From Methylorubrum populi (GTDB lineage: Bacteria > Pseudomonadota > Alphaproteobacteria > Rhizobiales > Beijerinckiaceae), in contig JAQIIU010000003.1 in NCBI GenBank assembly GCA_036946625.1, forward strand, positions 1,625,001 to 1,689,000: a stretch of 64,000 nt of DNA. Reading direction: 5' to 3'. Under the pieces are notes generated by a model. That model worked only from the letters and a program-made list of their open reading frames with translations. It made no database searches and was not told the origin of the DNA. Positions 37,018 to 48,235 of the stretch are shown piece after piece. Position 1 is the stretch's first letter. Each line of letters opens with the position of its first letter. The translations under genes were made by a program, and so were the position numbers.

Positions 37018-37506
37018 TCACGGCTCCTTGAAGCCGTAATCCGGCACGCCCTCCTCGTTGCCGTAGTACTTGTAGGGCAGGAACTTGCCCGACATGGCGA
37101 GCTTGACCCGGTCGCCCTTGTTGTTGGGCTCGCGCTCCATGGTCATGTTGAAATCGATCGCCGACATGATGCCGTCGCCGAATTCCTCTTGGATCAACTC
37201 CTTCCACGTCGTGCCGTAGACCATCACCAGCTCGTAGAAGCGGTAGATGAGCGGATCGGTCGGGGGCATCTGCGGGATCGAGCCGCGATAGGGCGCCTCG
37301 TTCAGCATCCGCTCCTCGGCTTGGCTGAGGCCGAACAGCTCGGCCGCCTTCTTCGCTTGCGCCTTCGGCAGCTTCATCTGGCCCATGCAGGCGGCGGTGA
37401 TCAGGATCGGCGAGAGGCCGCCGATCGCCTCCTGGATGTGCTTCCAGGTCCAACCCTTCTCGCGCTTGATGTCGAGGAGCTTCTCGGTCAGGTCTTCGCG
37501 CTTCAC
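37018..37506 (-). CDS. cynS: Cyanate hydratase (cyanase)
   Basis: 162 residues from a GTG at 37506 (VKREDLTEKLLDIKREKGWT) preceded by agggagaag. Converts cyanate and bicarbonate to ammonia and CO2, detoxifying cyanate and yielding nitrogen. N-terminal POU-like helical domain (WKHIQEAIGGLSPILITAAC) and C-terminal catalytic domain; the active-site Arg, Glu and Ser are in YRFYELVMVYG and DGIMSAIDF, with TMEREPNNKGDRVKLAMSGK and the usual end KYYGNEEGVPDYGFKEP. A sigma-54 promoter lies about 170 bases upstream, and a dedicated activator gene is divergent. No cynT or transporter gene is adjacent. Confidence 0.97.
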   Translation of the reverse strand: MKREDLTEKLLDIKREKGWTWKHIQEAIGGLSPILITAACMGQMKLPKAQAKKAAELFGLSQAEERMLNEAPYRGSIPQMPPTDPLIYRFYELVMVYGTTWKELIQEEFGDGIMSAIDFNMTMEREPNNKGDRVKLAMSGKFLPYKYYGNEEGVPDYGFKEP

Positions 37507-37679
37507 GCTCTTCTCCCTGTCTGTCTCGGACGGATTGCATTCGTGTTGGCCGTCCGGTTGCCTTGGGGGCTCGGCATCCGAACGGCCGCACCGCCGCCGG
37601 CCCTGAGGCCGAGGCGGAATTCGAAGCGACGCTGCGGGCAGGGCCGCCCTGAGCCGAAGGTCGCGCTGCTTGAGGAAGC

Positions 37680-37694
37680 GCAAGCGGCATGCCA
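37680..37694 (-). promoter_or_regulatory. Sigma-54 (-24/-12) promoter of cynS
   Basis: On the minus strand the sequence reads TGGCAT-gccgc-TTGC, matching TGGCAc-N5-TTGC with GG and GC exactly ten bases apart. Transcription would start near 37668 and leave a leader of about 160 bases before the GTG. No competing -24/-12 match was seen in the gap. Confidence 0.75.
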
Positions 37695-37753
37695 CGCGAT
37701 CCTCGTCGAGAAAAATGAATGAATGCAGGTTGTTGGCGTCAAGGAGCAGAACT

Positions 37754-37803
37754 ACGAGATTTCGTGTATGACGAGATTTCGTCATATGTTCGCGAGATCT
37801 CGT
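37754..37803. promoter_or_regulatory. Three operator-like repeats (candidate UAS for the cynS activator)
   Basis: acgagatttcgt at 37754-37765 and again at 37771-37782, then gcgagatctcgt at 37792-37803, the last containing the perfect palindrome cgagatctcg. They sit 60-110 bases upstream of the -24 element of cynS, the usual place for sigma-54 enhancer sites, and the third touches the start codon of the activator gene (37805), so it could also repress that gene. Confidence 0.7.
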
Positions 37804-37804
37804 C

Positions 37805-39700
<1,896 letters not shown>

Positions 39701-39990
39701 CCGAACGCGGCGACACCTTCGCCCGATGACCGAAAGACGTCGTTCGCAGGGCTGTCATTCGACCCTGCTTGAGTATCATTCGACACGTCCCGCCCGAGCC
39801 GCCCCCAACGGGGGATCGTCGCTCGCGTGGAAAGCGGTATGAGAATGCCTCACGAAACTCCCGGTCACCGATCGTTTCCCTTCGGGCGCGTCGGCGCAGC
39901 GGAAGTTTCGTGAGAGACACTGAGCCGCAGCCGAGCGATGTTTTGAGAGCGGACGTGACAGCAGGGTGCCGACGCAGGAGAGTCGTTCCG

Positions 39991-41448
39991 TTGCGAGCGA
40001 GCCTCGTCCTCGCCGGCGTCCTGGGCATGGCCGTCGCTCCGGCGAGCGCGCAGGCGCCGCTGCCCCTGCCGCTCGCCCTTCCCCTGACCGGAGCCGGCGG
40101 CGATCCGCAGACGGCGATCGCCCAGTCCCGGACCTCGGATCAGGTCTCCGTCACCAACGAGGGCTCGATCCAGGACGTTCTCGGGCCCTACGGCGATCCG
40201 TTCGGCCTGCGCGCCGCACTCGCGCAGCGGGGGATCACCTACGTTCTCACCTATATCGGCGAGGGCCTGTCGAACGTGTCGGGCGGCCTGCACCGGGGGG
40301 CGACCTTCGGCGGCCGCCTGGATGCCTCCCTCGACATCGACCTCGACACATTCGCAGGGTGGAGCGGCGCGCGCTTCCACACCGACTTCTTCCAGATCCA
40401 CGGCCACGGCCTGTCGCGGCGCTTCGTCAACAACCTCACGACGGTGAGCGGCATCGAGGCGCTGCCCTCGACGCGGCTGTTCGAGCTGTGGATCGAGCAG
40501 CGCTTCTTCGACGACCGGTTCTCGGTGAAGGTCGGGCAGATCTCGGCGGATACCGAGTTCGCCATCGCGCAGACGGCGGTGGTGTTCGTCAATGCCGGCT
40601 TCGGCTGGCCGAATGTCGGCGCCGTGGCGATGCCGAGCGGCGGCCCGATCTACCCGCTGGCGACCCCCGCCATCCGGCTGAAATACGAGCCGACCGCGCA
40701 GCTCTCCTTCCAGGGCGGATTGTTCAACGGCGATCCGGCCGGCACGCCGCCGCTCGGCGACGAGACCGATCCGGAGCGGCGCAACCGCACCGGCACGAAT
40801 TTTCGCGTCGACGACCCCGCCCTGCTGATCGGCGAGGTGGCCTACGCCTATCGGAGTTTTCCGGGCACGGAAGGGCTGCCCGGCACCGCGACGCTCGGCG
40901 GCTGGTATCATTTCGGCCGCTTCGAGAGTCCGCGCCTCGACGAGGTGCGCGGGCGGCTGCTCGCCGACCCCGAAGCCAGCGGCATCGCCCGGCGCTTCCG
41001 CGGCGATGCCGGGCTCTACGTGATCCTCGACCAGACGATCTACCGGGAGACGGGCGCGCCGAACCGGGGCGCCTCGATCTTCGCGCGGTTCTCGGCCGTG
41101 CCGAGCGACCGCAACCTGATCGACCTCTACGTGGATGCGGGCTTCGCCTACCGAGGTCTCTTTGCGGGCCGCCCGAACGACACGCTGGGCTTCGGCGTGA
41201 TCCATTCCCGCATCAGCCCGGCCGCCCGCGCCTTCGACCGCGACACGCTCGTCTTCTCGGGAGCGGGATCGCTGCGCAGCAGCGAGACGGTGTTCGAGGC
41301 GACCTATCAGGCGGAGCTTCTGCCCGGCCTCACCTTACAGCCGGATCTTCAATACGTCATGCGCCCCGGCGGCGGCCTCTCCGACGAGCGCGGGCGGCGC
41401 CTGCGCAACGCCACGGTGCTGGGTCTGCGCGCGACCGTCAACTACTGA
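39991..41448 (+). CDS. Carbohydrate-selective porin, OprB-like
   Basis: About 485 residues from a TTG at 39991 with aggag ten bases upstream; a GTG at 39955 in frame is an alternative. Signal peptide LRASLVLAGVLGMAVAPASA. The mature protein has the OprB pattern: LAQRGITYVLTYIGEGLSNV near the start, LDASLDIDLDTFAGWSGARF, FELWIEQRFFDDRFSVKVGQ, FVNAGFGWPNVGAVAMPSGG and FQGGLFNGDPAG, ending in a Tyr strand (LGLRATVNY). Sixteen-stranded outer-membrane channel for sugars or polyols. The gap upstream (39701-39990) holds its promoter. Convergent with the di-heme peroxidase gene. Confidence 0.9.
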   Translation: MRASLVLAGVLGMAVAPASAQAPLPLPLALPLTGAGGDPQTAIAQSRTSDQVSVTNEGSIQDVLGPYGDPFGLRAALAQRGITYVLTYIGEGLSNVSGGLHRGATFGGRLDASLDIDLDTFAGWSGARFHTDFFQIHGHGLSRRFVNNLTTVSGIEALPSTRLFELWIEQRFFDDRFSVKVGQISADTEFAIAQTAVVFVNAGFGWPNVGAVAMPSGGPIYPLATPAIRLKYEPTAQLSFQGGLFNGDPAGTPPLGDETDPERRNRTGTNFRVDDPALLIGEVAYAYRSFPGTEGLPGTATLGGWYHFGRFESPRLDEVRGRLLADPEASGIARRFRGDAGLYVILDQTIYRETGAPNRGASIFARFSAVPSDRNLIDLYVDAGFAYRGLFAGRPNDTLGFGVIHSRISPAARAFDRDTLVFSGAGSLRSSETVFEATYQAELLPGLTLQPDLQYVMRPGGGLSDERGRRLRNATVLGLRATVNY

Positions 41449-41469
41449 CGGTTCTGACCGGCCCTGCCG

Positions 41470-42528
41470 TCACGGACGCGGCGGGGTGGAGGTGATCGGC
41501 TGGGAAGCCGCCCCATCGGCACCGCCGTCGTTCAGGGTCTCGACGAAGGCGATCAGGTCCGCCTTCTCCTGCGCGGTGAGGTGGAGCGGGCGGATGTCGG
41601 GGGAGCGGCTCGGCCGGTCGATCCCGCCGCGGTCGTACAGGTCGATGACTTCGGCCAGCGTCGCGAGCGATCCGTCGTGCATGTAGGGCGGGCGCCGGGC
41701 GACGTTGCGCAGGGTCGGCGTCTTGAAGGCGTGGCGCAGGGCGGTCGAGGTCGGGAAGAAGCGGCCTCGCCCGGGATTGCCGTCCGGGGCGACGCCGATG
41801 TCGTGGAACGAGCCGTCGGTGAAGTTCCAGCCGGAATGGCAGGCGGCGCAGTTGGCGCGGCCCTTGAACAGATCGAAGCCCCGCCGGGCGGCGGGAGAGA
41901 TCGCCCCCGCGTCGCCCTCCACCCAACGGTCGAACGGCGCCCGACCGGCGACGATCAGGCGCTGGAAGGTGGCGAGCGCCTGTTCGACGCGGGTCGGCGT
42001 GACCGGCGGCTGGTCCGCAGCGGTCTCGGGAAACGCCTCCCTGAACGCCGCGACATAAGTCGGATCCGCCGACAGCCGCCGGACCATCTCCTCCGGCGGC
42101 ATGTTCATGTTGCCGGGCGCGGTCAGCGGCGTGCGGGCGACCGATTCGAGCCCGCGGAACTTGCCGTCCCAGCCGTAGATCCCCTCCGTCCAGGCGACGT
42201 TGAGCAGCGTCGGCGTCCGGAAATCCATGAGGCCGCCGTCGCTGCGTGGCGCGCGGGGGGTCGAATCCGTCCAGTCCTGTCCCGGAACGTGGCAGGTGGC
42301 GCAAGTCCGCTCGCCGTTGCGCGACAGGATCGGATCGAAGAACAGCGCGCGGCCGAGTTCGGCCTTGGCGGCCCGGTAGGGGTTCTCCTGCGGAAACGGG
42401 ATGGCATCCGGGCGCCGGTACGGGACCAGGTCCGCCGAACGGTCCGGCTCACCGGTCGTCGCGACCGCCCAGCCTCCCGCAAGGATCGTCAGGAGGGCCG
42501 CGACCGCCCCCACGAATGTCCGCGCCAT
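41470..42528 (-). CDS. Di-heme cytochrome c peroxidase family protein
   Basis: 352 residues with a signal peptide (AVAALLTILAGGWAVA). Two c-type heme sites: CATCH (about residue 76) and CAACH (about 229), the CcpA/MauG layout. Family members reduce hydrogen peroxide with electrons from a small periplasmic donor, or, like MauG, modify proteins. Supporting phrases: LGRALFFDPILSRNGERTCA, FRTPTLLNVAWTEGIYGWDG, FKTPTLRNVARRPPYMHDGS with the distal heme ligand Met or Tyr region. The cupredoxin gene lies 169 bases upstream on the same strand, a natural electron donor. Confidence 0.93.
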   Translation of the reverse strand: MARTFVGAVAALLTILAGGWAVATTGEPDRSADLVPYRRPDAIPFPQENPYRAAKAELGRALFFDPILSRNGERTCATCHVPGQDWTDSTPRAPRSDGGLMDFRTPTLLNVAWTEGIYGWDGKFRGLESVARTPLTAPGNMNMPPEEMVRRLSADPTYVAAFREAFPETAADQPPVTPTRVEQALATFQRLIVAGRAPFDRWVEGDAGAISPAARRGFDLFKGRANCAACHSGWNFTDGSFHDIGVAPDGNPGRGRFFPTSTALRHAFKTPTLRNVARRPPYMHDGSLATLAEVIDLYDRGGIDRPSRSPDIRPLHLTAQEKADLIAFVETLNDGGADGAASQPITSTPPRP

Positions 42529-42697
42529 TCCAACCTCGACAGCGTCGATTTTGGTGGCTTGAGCTTAAAGCCGAGTAAAAATGCAGGCAGGGCAGCGTGC
42601 AGAACGAAGCCCTCGGCGCGCTGCGAGCGAATCCTCGACCGGAAACGGACTCTTCGAGCGTCGGCGGAACCGTGTCGATCGCCGCGCGAACCTGGGC

Positions 42698-43066
42698 CTA
42701 CTTCACCGCGACGAGAAGCTTCATCTTGGGATGGATGCCGCACAGGATGGTGAACTGCCCCGGTCGCGGGAAGGCCACGACGGTCTTGCTTCCGGGCCTC
42801 TGTTCCCCGGTGTCGAAGCTGAAGTTCGGGTTGTCGAGATAGGCGTGGTGGATGAGCTCGCCGTCGTCGTTGACGATCTCGATGGCTTGGCCGGCGTGCA
42901 TGAAGATCGAGCCCGGCGCGAAAGCCCGCCCCTTCTGCGTCACCCGGTAGGGGGCCGCATCGCCGGTCAGCGCCCAGGCGGTTCCCGAAGCGGCGAGGAC
43001 GGCGAGCAGCAGAGCGGCACCCGCGCGCCTCGGCGCGACCGCCTCTGTCCGGAGCGCGTCACACAT
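42698..43066 (-). CDS. Periplasmic cupredoxin (type 1 copper protein)
   Basis: 122 residues with a signal peptide (AALLLAVLAASGTAWA). The mature domain is a small cupredoxin: the first Cu ligand is in DDGELIHHAYLDN, and Cys, His and Met are in TILCGIHPKMKLLVAVK, a complete type 1 copper set with a short C-H-M spacing. Such proteins carry single electrons in the periplasm, here probably to or from the adjacent di-heme protein. It is upstream of that gene on the same strand. Related to amicyanin/plastocyanin-like proteins; not amicyanin itself, as no mau genes are near. Confidence 0.9.
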   Translation of the reverse strand: MCDALRTEAVAPRRAGAALLLAVLAASGTAWALTGDAAPYRVTQKGRAFAPGSIFMHAGQAIEIVNDDGELIHHAYLDNPNFSFDTGEQRPGSKTVVAFPRPGQFTILCGIHPKMKLLVAVK

Positions 43067-43247
43067 CCCGTTTCCCCGTTGTCGAGGCGCCCCCGCGCGC
43101 GCCTGTCCTTCATTTTTCCAGTGCTGAGGTTGCGTTCACATTAACGGCACCGCGCGAAGCCTGCCGGCCATCCGGAAAATCGCAGATCTGGGAAATTACC
43201 TTAACGATTGCCGGTCAGGCTCGCGCCGTGAAGCGAACGGCTGCCCC

Positions 43248-46091
43248 ATGAATGTCTCACGCCTTCCCACGGGCTCTGTACGGTGGCGCGTCGCCGACGC
43301 GGTCCTGCGCGGCGGGCGCACCATCCGCGGGCGCATCCTGCTCGCCTTCCTGATGCTGAGCGCGATCACGGCGCTGCTCGGCGGATACGCCGCGTTCGGC
43401 ATCATGACCACGGGCTCGCTAGTCGACAAAACCTACGATCGCTCGCTGATGTCGATCAATTACGCGCGCGCCGCCGCTGCCGATCTCGCGGCGCTTCAGG
43501 CGGCGGTGGCCCGGGCCCGGCTCGCGGGCGACGAGGGGGATCGACGTACCCTCGAGGCGCGGATCGAGGCGCTCACGAAGTCCTTCGAGGAGGATCTCGA
43601 GGTCGCCGCCGAGCGCGCGCAGTCGGAGCGTGCCGGGCGGGAGGCCTCGGCGGCCAAGGACGCCGTGTCCCATTGGCTCGCCGCCCGGCGGGAGTTCGGC
43701 CCCGACCGACAGACGTCGGACGTCTGGCAGGCGCTCGATGCCCACGCCGCCGTGGCCGATCAGCATATCGACCTGCTCATCAACTTCACCGCCGGCGACG
43801 GCTTCTCGTACCGTCAGACCGCCCGCGCGATCGTCGCGCGCGACATGCGGCTCAGCATCGGTGCGACGGTGCTCGCCATCCTCCTCTCCGGCATCGTCGC
43901 GCTGCTGCTGTCGCGGCAGATCGTGCGCCCCGTGGCCGACGCCTCGACGGTCGCGAGCCGGATCGCCGCGGGCGAGTTGACCGTCACGGTGCCGGAGGGC
44001 GGCGACGACGAGTTCGGCGCGCTGCTGCGGGCGATGGCGGTGATGCGCGGCAACATCGCCGCCATGATGCAGGAGGAGGTGGCACAGCGCCGCTCGGCCC
44101 AGGGGCTGCTGGCCGACGCGGTGCAGGGTTCGATCGAGGGCATCGTCGTCGTCGATGCCGCCGGCAGGATCGCGCTGGCCAACGACCGGGCGGCCTCGCT
44201 GCTCGGTCTCGATCCGGCGGAAACGAGCCATCATCCCCTGTCCGGCTTGCGCGGCTCGGCCGTTGCGGACGCCCTGCTCGCCATGCCGGGCAACGCCACC
44301 GCGACCGCCGAGACGCGGTCCGGCGACGGGCGCTGGCTGCGCATCAGCCGCAGCCCGACGCGCGACGGCGGCTTCGTGGCCGTGTGCAGCGACGTGTCCC
44401 TGCTCAAGGAGCAGGAGGACCAGCTCAAGCGCGGCAATTCCCAGCTCGACGCGGCGCTGAGCAACATGCTCCAGGGCCTGTGCCTCTACGACGCCGAGGG
44501 CGGCCTGCTCGTCTACAACCGCCGCTTCTGCGACATGCTGGGGATCGACGCGGCCGTGCTGCGGCCGGGGATGAGCATCCGCGACGTGGCCGGGCTCGTC
44601 GAATCCGCCTCCGGCGACAACCGGGCCTTCGACCTTCTGATGGAGCAGCAGGGGCTGCTGCAGCGCGGCGTCAGCGGTTCCCTGTGCCGCTCGATCCGGA
44701 CGGACTGCATCGTCTCGCTCAAGCAGCAGCCGACCTGCGAGGGCGGTTGGATCGCCACCTACGAGGACGTGACCCAGCGCTACGAGGCGGAGGCGCGGAT
44801 CATCACCATGGCGCGCCGCGACGCGCTGACGGGCTTGGCCAACCGCATGGTGTTCGGCGAGCGCCTGGAGGAGGCTTCCGCCGGTCTCGCGGCCGGCATC
44901 GGCTTCGCCACGCTCTGCCTCGATCTCGACCGCTTCAAGGAGGTCAACGACACGCTCGGCCACCCGGTCGGCGACAGCCTGCTGCGCGGTGCCGCGGAAC
45001 GGTTGCAGGGATGCCTGCGCGAGAGCGATCTGGTCGCCCGGCTCGGCGGCGACGAATTCGCCATCGTCCAGGCTGGCTCCCAGGTGCGCGAGGACGCCAT
45101 CGCGCTGGCCCGCCGCCTGATCGCGGCCTTCCAGCAGCCGTTCGTGCTGGACGGCCACACGGTGGCAGTGGGATTGAGCATCGGCATCTCACTCGCGCCG
45201 GAGCACGGGACCAGCCCGGAAAAGCTCCTCAAGAGTGCCGACCTCGCCCTCTACCGCGCCAAGGCCGCCGGGCGCGGCGGCTGGTCGTTCTTCGACGAGG
45301 AGATGGACCTGGAGCTGCGCAAGCGCCGGGCCCTGGAGGGCGATCTCAAGCAGGCGGTCGGCAAAGGCGAGTTCGAACTCGTGTTCCAGCCCATCGTCAA
45401 GCTCGACCGGCAGCGGATCGCAAGCTGCGAGGCGTTGCTGCGCTGGCGCCACCCGGAGCGGGGCTACGTGTCCCCCGCCGAGTTCATTCCGCTGGCGGAG
45501 GAGACCGGAACCATCGGCGAGATCGGCGAATGGGTGCTGCGCAGGGCCTGCGCGGAGGCCGTGACGTGGCCGGGGAACCTCGGCGTTGCCGTCAACGTCT
45601 CCGCTGCGCAGTTCAAGAACGCCGCCGTGGTCCGGGCGGTGATGGATGCGCTCGCCGCGAGCGGATTGCCGCCGAACCGGTTGGAGCTGGAGATCACCGA
45701 ATCGGTCCTGCTCAACGACAACGTGGCGACGCTGGCCACGCTCCACACCCTGAAGCGCCTCGGCGTCCGCGTCGCCATGGACGATTTCGGCACCGGCTTC
45801 TCGTCCCTGAGCTATCTGCAGAGCTTCCCCTTCGACAAGATCAAGATCGATCAGTCCTTCGTGCGCAGCCTCGGCGCGACCGGCAACGCGCGGCTGATCG
45901 TGCGCTCGGTGATCGGCCTCGGCCGCAGCCTCGGCATGACCACCACGGCGGAAGGCATCGAGACCGAGGCTCAGCTCGATCAGCTCCGCCTCGAAGGCTG
46001 CGAGGAGGGCCAGGGCTACCTGTTCAGCCGGCCCGTGCCGTCCGCACGGATCCGCGAGTTGGTCTCGACGCTCGGGCGCAACGCCGCCTGA
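43248..46091 (+). CDS. Membrane GGDEF-EAL protein with HAMP and two PAS domains
   Basis: 947 residues. Membrane helix 1 at about 30-52 (ILLAFLMLSAITALLGGYAA), a helical periplasmic domain to about 200, helix 2 (LSIGATVLAILLSGIVALLL), HAMP (SRQIVRPVADASTVASRIAA), PAS 1 (GIVVVDAAGRIALANDRAAS), PAS 2 (LQGLCLYDAEGGLLVYNRRF), GGDEF with an intact LGGDEFAIV active site and EAL with ASCEALLRWRHPERG intact. Both cyclic-di-GMP synthase and phosphodiesterase motifs are complete, so direction cannot be told. MITE copy C lies 140 bases downstream. Confidence 0.95.
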   Translation: MNVSRLPTGSVRWRVADAVLRGGRTIRGRILLAFLMLSAITALLGGYAAFGIMTTGSLVDKTYDRSLMSINYARAAAADLAALQAAVARARLAGDEGDRRTLEARIEALTKSFEEDLEVAAERAQSERAGREASAAKDAVSHWLAARREFGPDRQTSDVWQALDAHAAVADQHIDLLINFTAGDGFSYRQTARAIVARDMRLSIGATVLAILLSGIVALLLSRQIVRPVADASTVASRIAAGELTVTVPEGGDDEFGALLRAMAVMRGNIAAMMQEEVAQRRSAQGLLADAVQGSIEGIVVVDAAGRIALANDRAASLLGLDPAETSHHPLSGLRGSAVADALLAMPGNATATAETRSGDGRWLRISRSPTRDGGFVAVCSDVSLLKEQEDQLKRGNSQLDAALSNMLQGLCLYDAEGGLLVYNRRFCDMLGIDAAVLRPGMSIRDVAGLVESASGDNRAFDLLMEQQGLLQRGVSGSLCRSIRTDCIVSLKQQPTCEGGWIATYEDVTQRYEAEARIITMARRDALTGLANRMVFGERLEEASAGLAAGIGFATLCLDLDRFKEVNDTLGHPVGDSLLRGAAERLQGCLRESDLVARLGGDEFAIVQAGSQVREDAIALARRLIAAFQQPFVLDGHTVAVGLSIGISLAPEHGTSPEKLLKSADLALYRAKAAGRGGWSFFDEEMDLELRKRRALEGDLKQAVGKGEFELVFQPIVKLDRQRIASCEALLRWRHPERGYVSPAEFIPLAEETGTIGEIGEWVLRRACAEAVTWPGNLGVAVNVSAAQFKNAAVVRAVMDALAASGLPPNRLELEITESVLLNDNVATLATLHTLKRLGVRVAMDDFGTGFSSLSYLQSFPFDKIKIDQSFVRSLGATGNARLIVRSVIGLGRSLGMTTTAEGIETEAQLDQLRLEGCEEGQGYLFSRPVPSARIRELVSTLGRNAA

Positions 46092-46230
46092 GCGGCCGCC
46101 CGCCTCGGACACGGGCTGAGCGAACGCGATCGGCGCCTCGCGGTGCCCGACCGGTAGGCGATGAGGCTATGTCTCAGCAATTCCAAAACTATGCGCCATG
46201 ATATGTTGGCACATCGCCAAAGCCCTATTC

Positions 46231-46381
46231 CCATCCCCACCCTCATCCTGAGGCGCCGCGAAGCGGCCTCGAAGGGTGTTCCAGATCCCGCGCGATCCCT
46301 GGAGCACCCTTCGAGGCCTCCGCTGCGCTCCGGCACCTCAGGATGAGGGGCGAGATGGGATCACCGCTGTCAAACAGGCTC
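46231..46381. mobile_element. MITE copy C (left end missing)
   Basis: Same internal palindrome as copies A, B and D (ccctcatcctgaggcgcc ... ggcacctcaggatgagg), with the right inverted end tcaaacaggctc at 46370-46381 followed by tga. The left end is replaced by unrelated sequence before 46231. Opposite orientation to copies A and D. It abuts a manganese-catalase remnant. Confidence 0.8.
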
Positions 46382-46454
46382 TGAGCCCGCGGAGGCGGGC
46401 GCCGGCGACTGAGGCTGGCCAAGAAAACCAGGGCCATCGCTTCAAGCGATGGAC

Positions 46455-46650
46455 CTGACATCGCCGCGGACATGTATGGCAACGTCGTCTCGCCGAGGCG
46501 ACCGGGCGGATGCTGGCGGTGCGCCTGTCGAACGCCACCAACGATCCCGGCATGAAGGACATGTGGAGTTCCCTCATCGCCCGCCGCACCATGCATCAGC
46601 AGCAGTGGCGCGCGGTGGTCGAGGAACTGGGCGAGAAGGCCGACCGCTGA
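46455..46650 (+). pseudogene. Manganese catalase C-terminal remnant, frameshifted
   Basis: The frame first reads PDIAADMYGNVVS, then one base is missing near 46489-46494 and the next frame continues AEATGRMLAVRLSNATNDPG, MKDMWSSLIARRTMHQQQWR, AVVEELGEKADR and a stop at 46648-46650. The phrase NATNDPGMKDM-SFLIARDTMHQ-QW is the conserved end of Mn-containing catalases. The N-terminal two thirds are gone. Not expressed as a working enzyme. Confidence 0.6.
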
Positions 46651-46761
46651 TTCCACGACGGAGAGCACCGGAGCGGGATGAGACCCGTCCGGTGCCCTGT
46701 TGGTTTGCGCGGCACCGGCTTCACCGAGGCAGCCGATACCGCGCGGCTATGGCGTGAGGCC

Positions 46762-47790
46762 TCAGGCAGCCAGCCACTCGAACCGCTCGGCCGCGTCCCA
46801 GGCGCACGGGCCGCTCAGCACGGTGGCGAACACGGTGTCGAGCCGCATCCGCTCGGCCTCGACGACCGCGCCGTCCACCGCCACCGGACGGCAGCGCCCG
46901 TTCCAGCCCGGAGCCACGAAGTCCGGATTGTGCAGGGCGTGGTCGGAGGCTTGCGCGAAGAAGGCGCGGTCGCCGCCGTCGATGTAGCTCTCCGCCGGCA
47001 GGCCTTCCGCGAGCAGGATGTCGTGGCTGTCGAGCTCGACGTGCCAGTAGGTGACGCCGGTGCGCGGTTCACGGGTGATGGTGGTGCCGTTGATCAGGCA
47101 CATGACGGGGACGAGCACGCCGCCTTCGTTGTCGGCGTCGGCTCCGACCAGCACCGGGTGACCCGGCGAGAGGAAGAGGTCGCGGGTGGGAAGACTCTGG
47201 CCGAAGGCGCCGGCCTGGACACGCACCGGCTGCTGGTGGAAGGGGAGCGAGCCGCGCCCGGCCTCGATCTCGCGGGAGCCGATCCAGGTGATCGGACGCA
47301 GGGCGCCGGAGGCAGTGACGGCCATGTCGCCGACCTGAAGATCCTCGACCGCGATCTCGCCGCGGTTGGTGCCGATCTTCGTGCCGGTGACGAAGCAGAC
47401 GATGGTCGGGCTGTCGGGAGCCGTGACCGCACTCGTGTCGACCGAACTCGCGACGTTCAGGGTCGAAATCGTGCCATTCGTGACAGAGATGGCGACGGGC
47501 GTCTGGAGATTGCCGCCGGTGACGCTGAAATAGTAGATCGGCTCGACTGCCCCCTGAGGCAGGCTGAAACCGAGATAGGTGCCGGTGAGGCCGGTACCGA
47601 CCAAGTTGGCCGTGTTGGCATCGATCGTCACGGTGCTGCCGGGCAGATCGATCGCGCCGGTTACGGTGATCTCCTGCGCACCGCTTGTCAGACTCGTGCC
47701 CGTATATTGCGGCCCGGCTATGGGTGTATTTGTAAAAAGGCCAGTCGAAGACTGCCCAGCACCGAAGGTGGTCGCGAATGTTTCAGCCAT
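46762..47790 (-). CDS. Hint (Hedgehog/intein)-domain protein
   Basis: 342 residues from ATG 47790 with gcgggg upstream. Residues 1-128 are Thr/Gly/Ser-rich and predicted beta (TSLTSGAQEITVTGAIDLPG; GLTGTYLGFSLPQGAVEPIY). A Hint_2 domain starts at 131: VCFVTGTKIGTNRGEIAVED with the candidate nucleophile Cys132, then RPITWIGSREIEAGR, FLSPGHPVLV and SHDILLAEGLPAESYID, ending in a non-homologous tail. Such domains can cleave or splice at the Cys. No signal peptide is seen, suggesting leaderless export. Upstream DNA is unusually AT-rich. Function unknown; related proteins occur in many alphaproteobacteria. Confidence 0.85.
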   Translation of the reverse strand: MAETFATTFGAGQSSTGLFTNTPIAGPQYTGTSLTSGAQEITVTGAIDLPGSTVTIDANTANLVGTGLTGTYLGFSLPQGAVEPIYYFSVTGGNLQTPVAISVTNGTISTLNVASSVDTSAVTAPDSPTIVCFVTGTKIGTNRGEIAVEDLQVGDMAVTASGALRPITWIGSREIEAGRGSLPFHQQPVRVQAGAFGQSLPTRDLFLSPGHPVLVGADADNEGGVLVPVMCLINGTTITREPRTGVTYWHVELDSHDILLAEGLPAESYIDGGDRAFFAQASDHALHNPDFVAPGWNGRCRPVAVDGAVVEAERMRLDTVFATVLSGPCAWDAAERFEWLAA

Positions 47791-48235
47791 TTTTGCCCCG
47801 CATTCATGTTTGTGCAAGGCATTGATCGGATAATAGACCGGCTTCGACCATCCTCGGAATGAGAAATATCCTTCCAGAAACTGGTGACGCAATTTGCAAA
47901 GGTATTTTCCAATCGGTATATATAATTTGTTATTGATCAGAATGAATTATAACAATTGCGAATTACTTATCTTGGGATGGTGCGGAAATCTCGTGCGCAA
48001 CCATTTCTGTCCGTAGCTGCCGCGATATCAGCCACGAGAGCCCTCGTTCCCCTACTGCGACACGGCAGCCGACCGCATTGCCGGATACGCTTTGCCCCGC
48101 CCAGCCGGGGTACAGGCCCATCACCATCGGGGAAGAGGCGGCAGGCACGGGCGGGGATCGACGCGGCGACTTATCAGCGGCCCGTGCCGAATGGCGTGAC
48201 GAAGGAAGTGTCGCGCAATAGGCGGGTGACGGCGT
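47791..48235. other. Intergenic region with an AT-rich block upstream of the Hint gene
   Basis: 445 bases without a convincing gene. About 47880-47975 is much more AT-rich than the rest of the window (runs such as tatatataatttgttattg), upstream of the Hint gene. The rest, to the methyltransferase-like gene, is ordinary GC-rich sequence with nothing visible. Confidence 0.6.
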
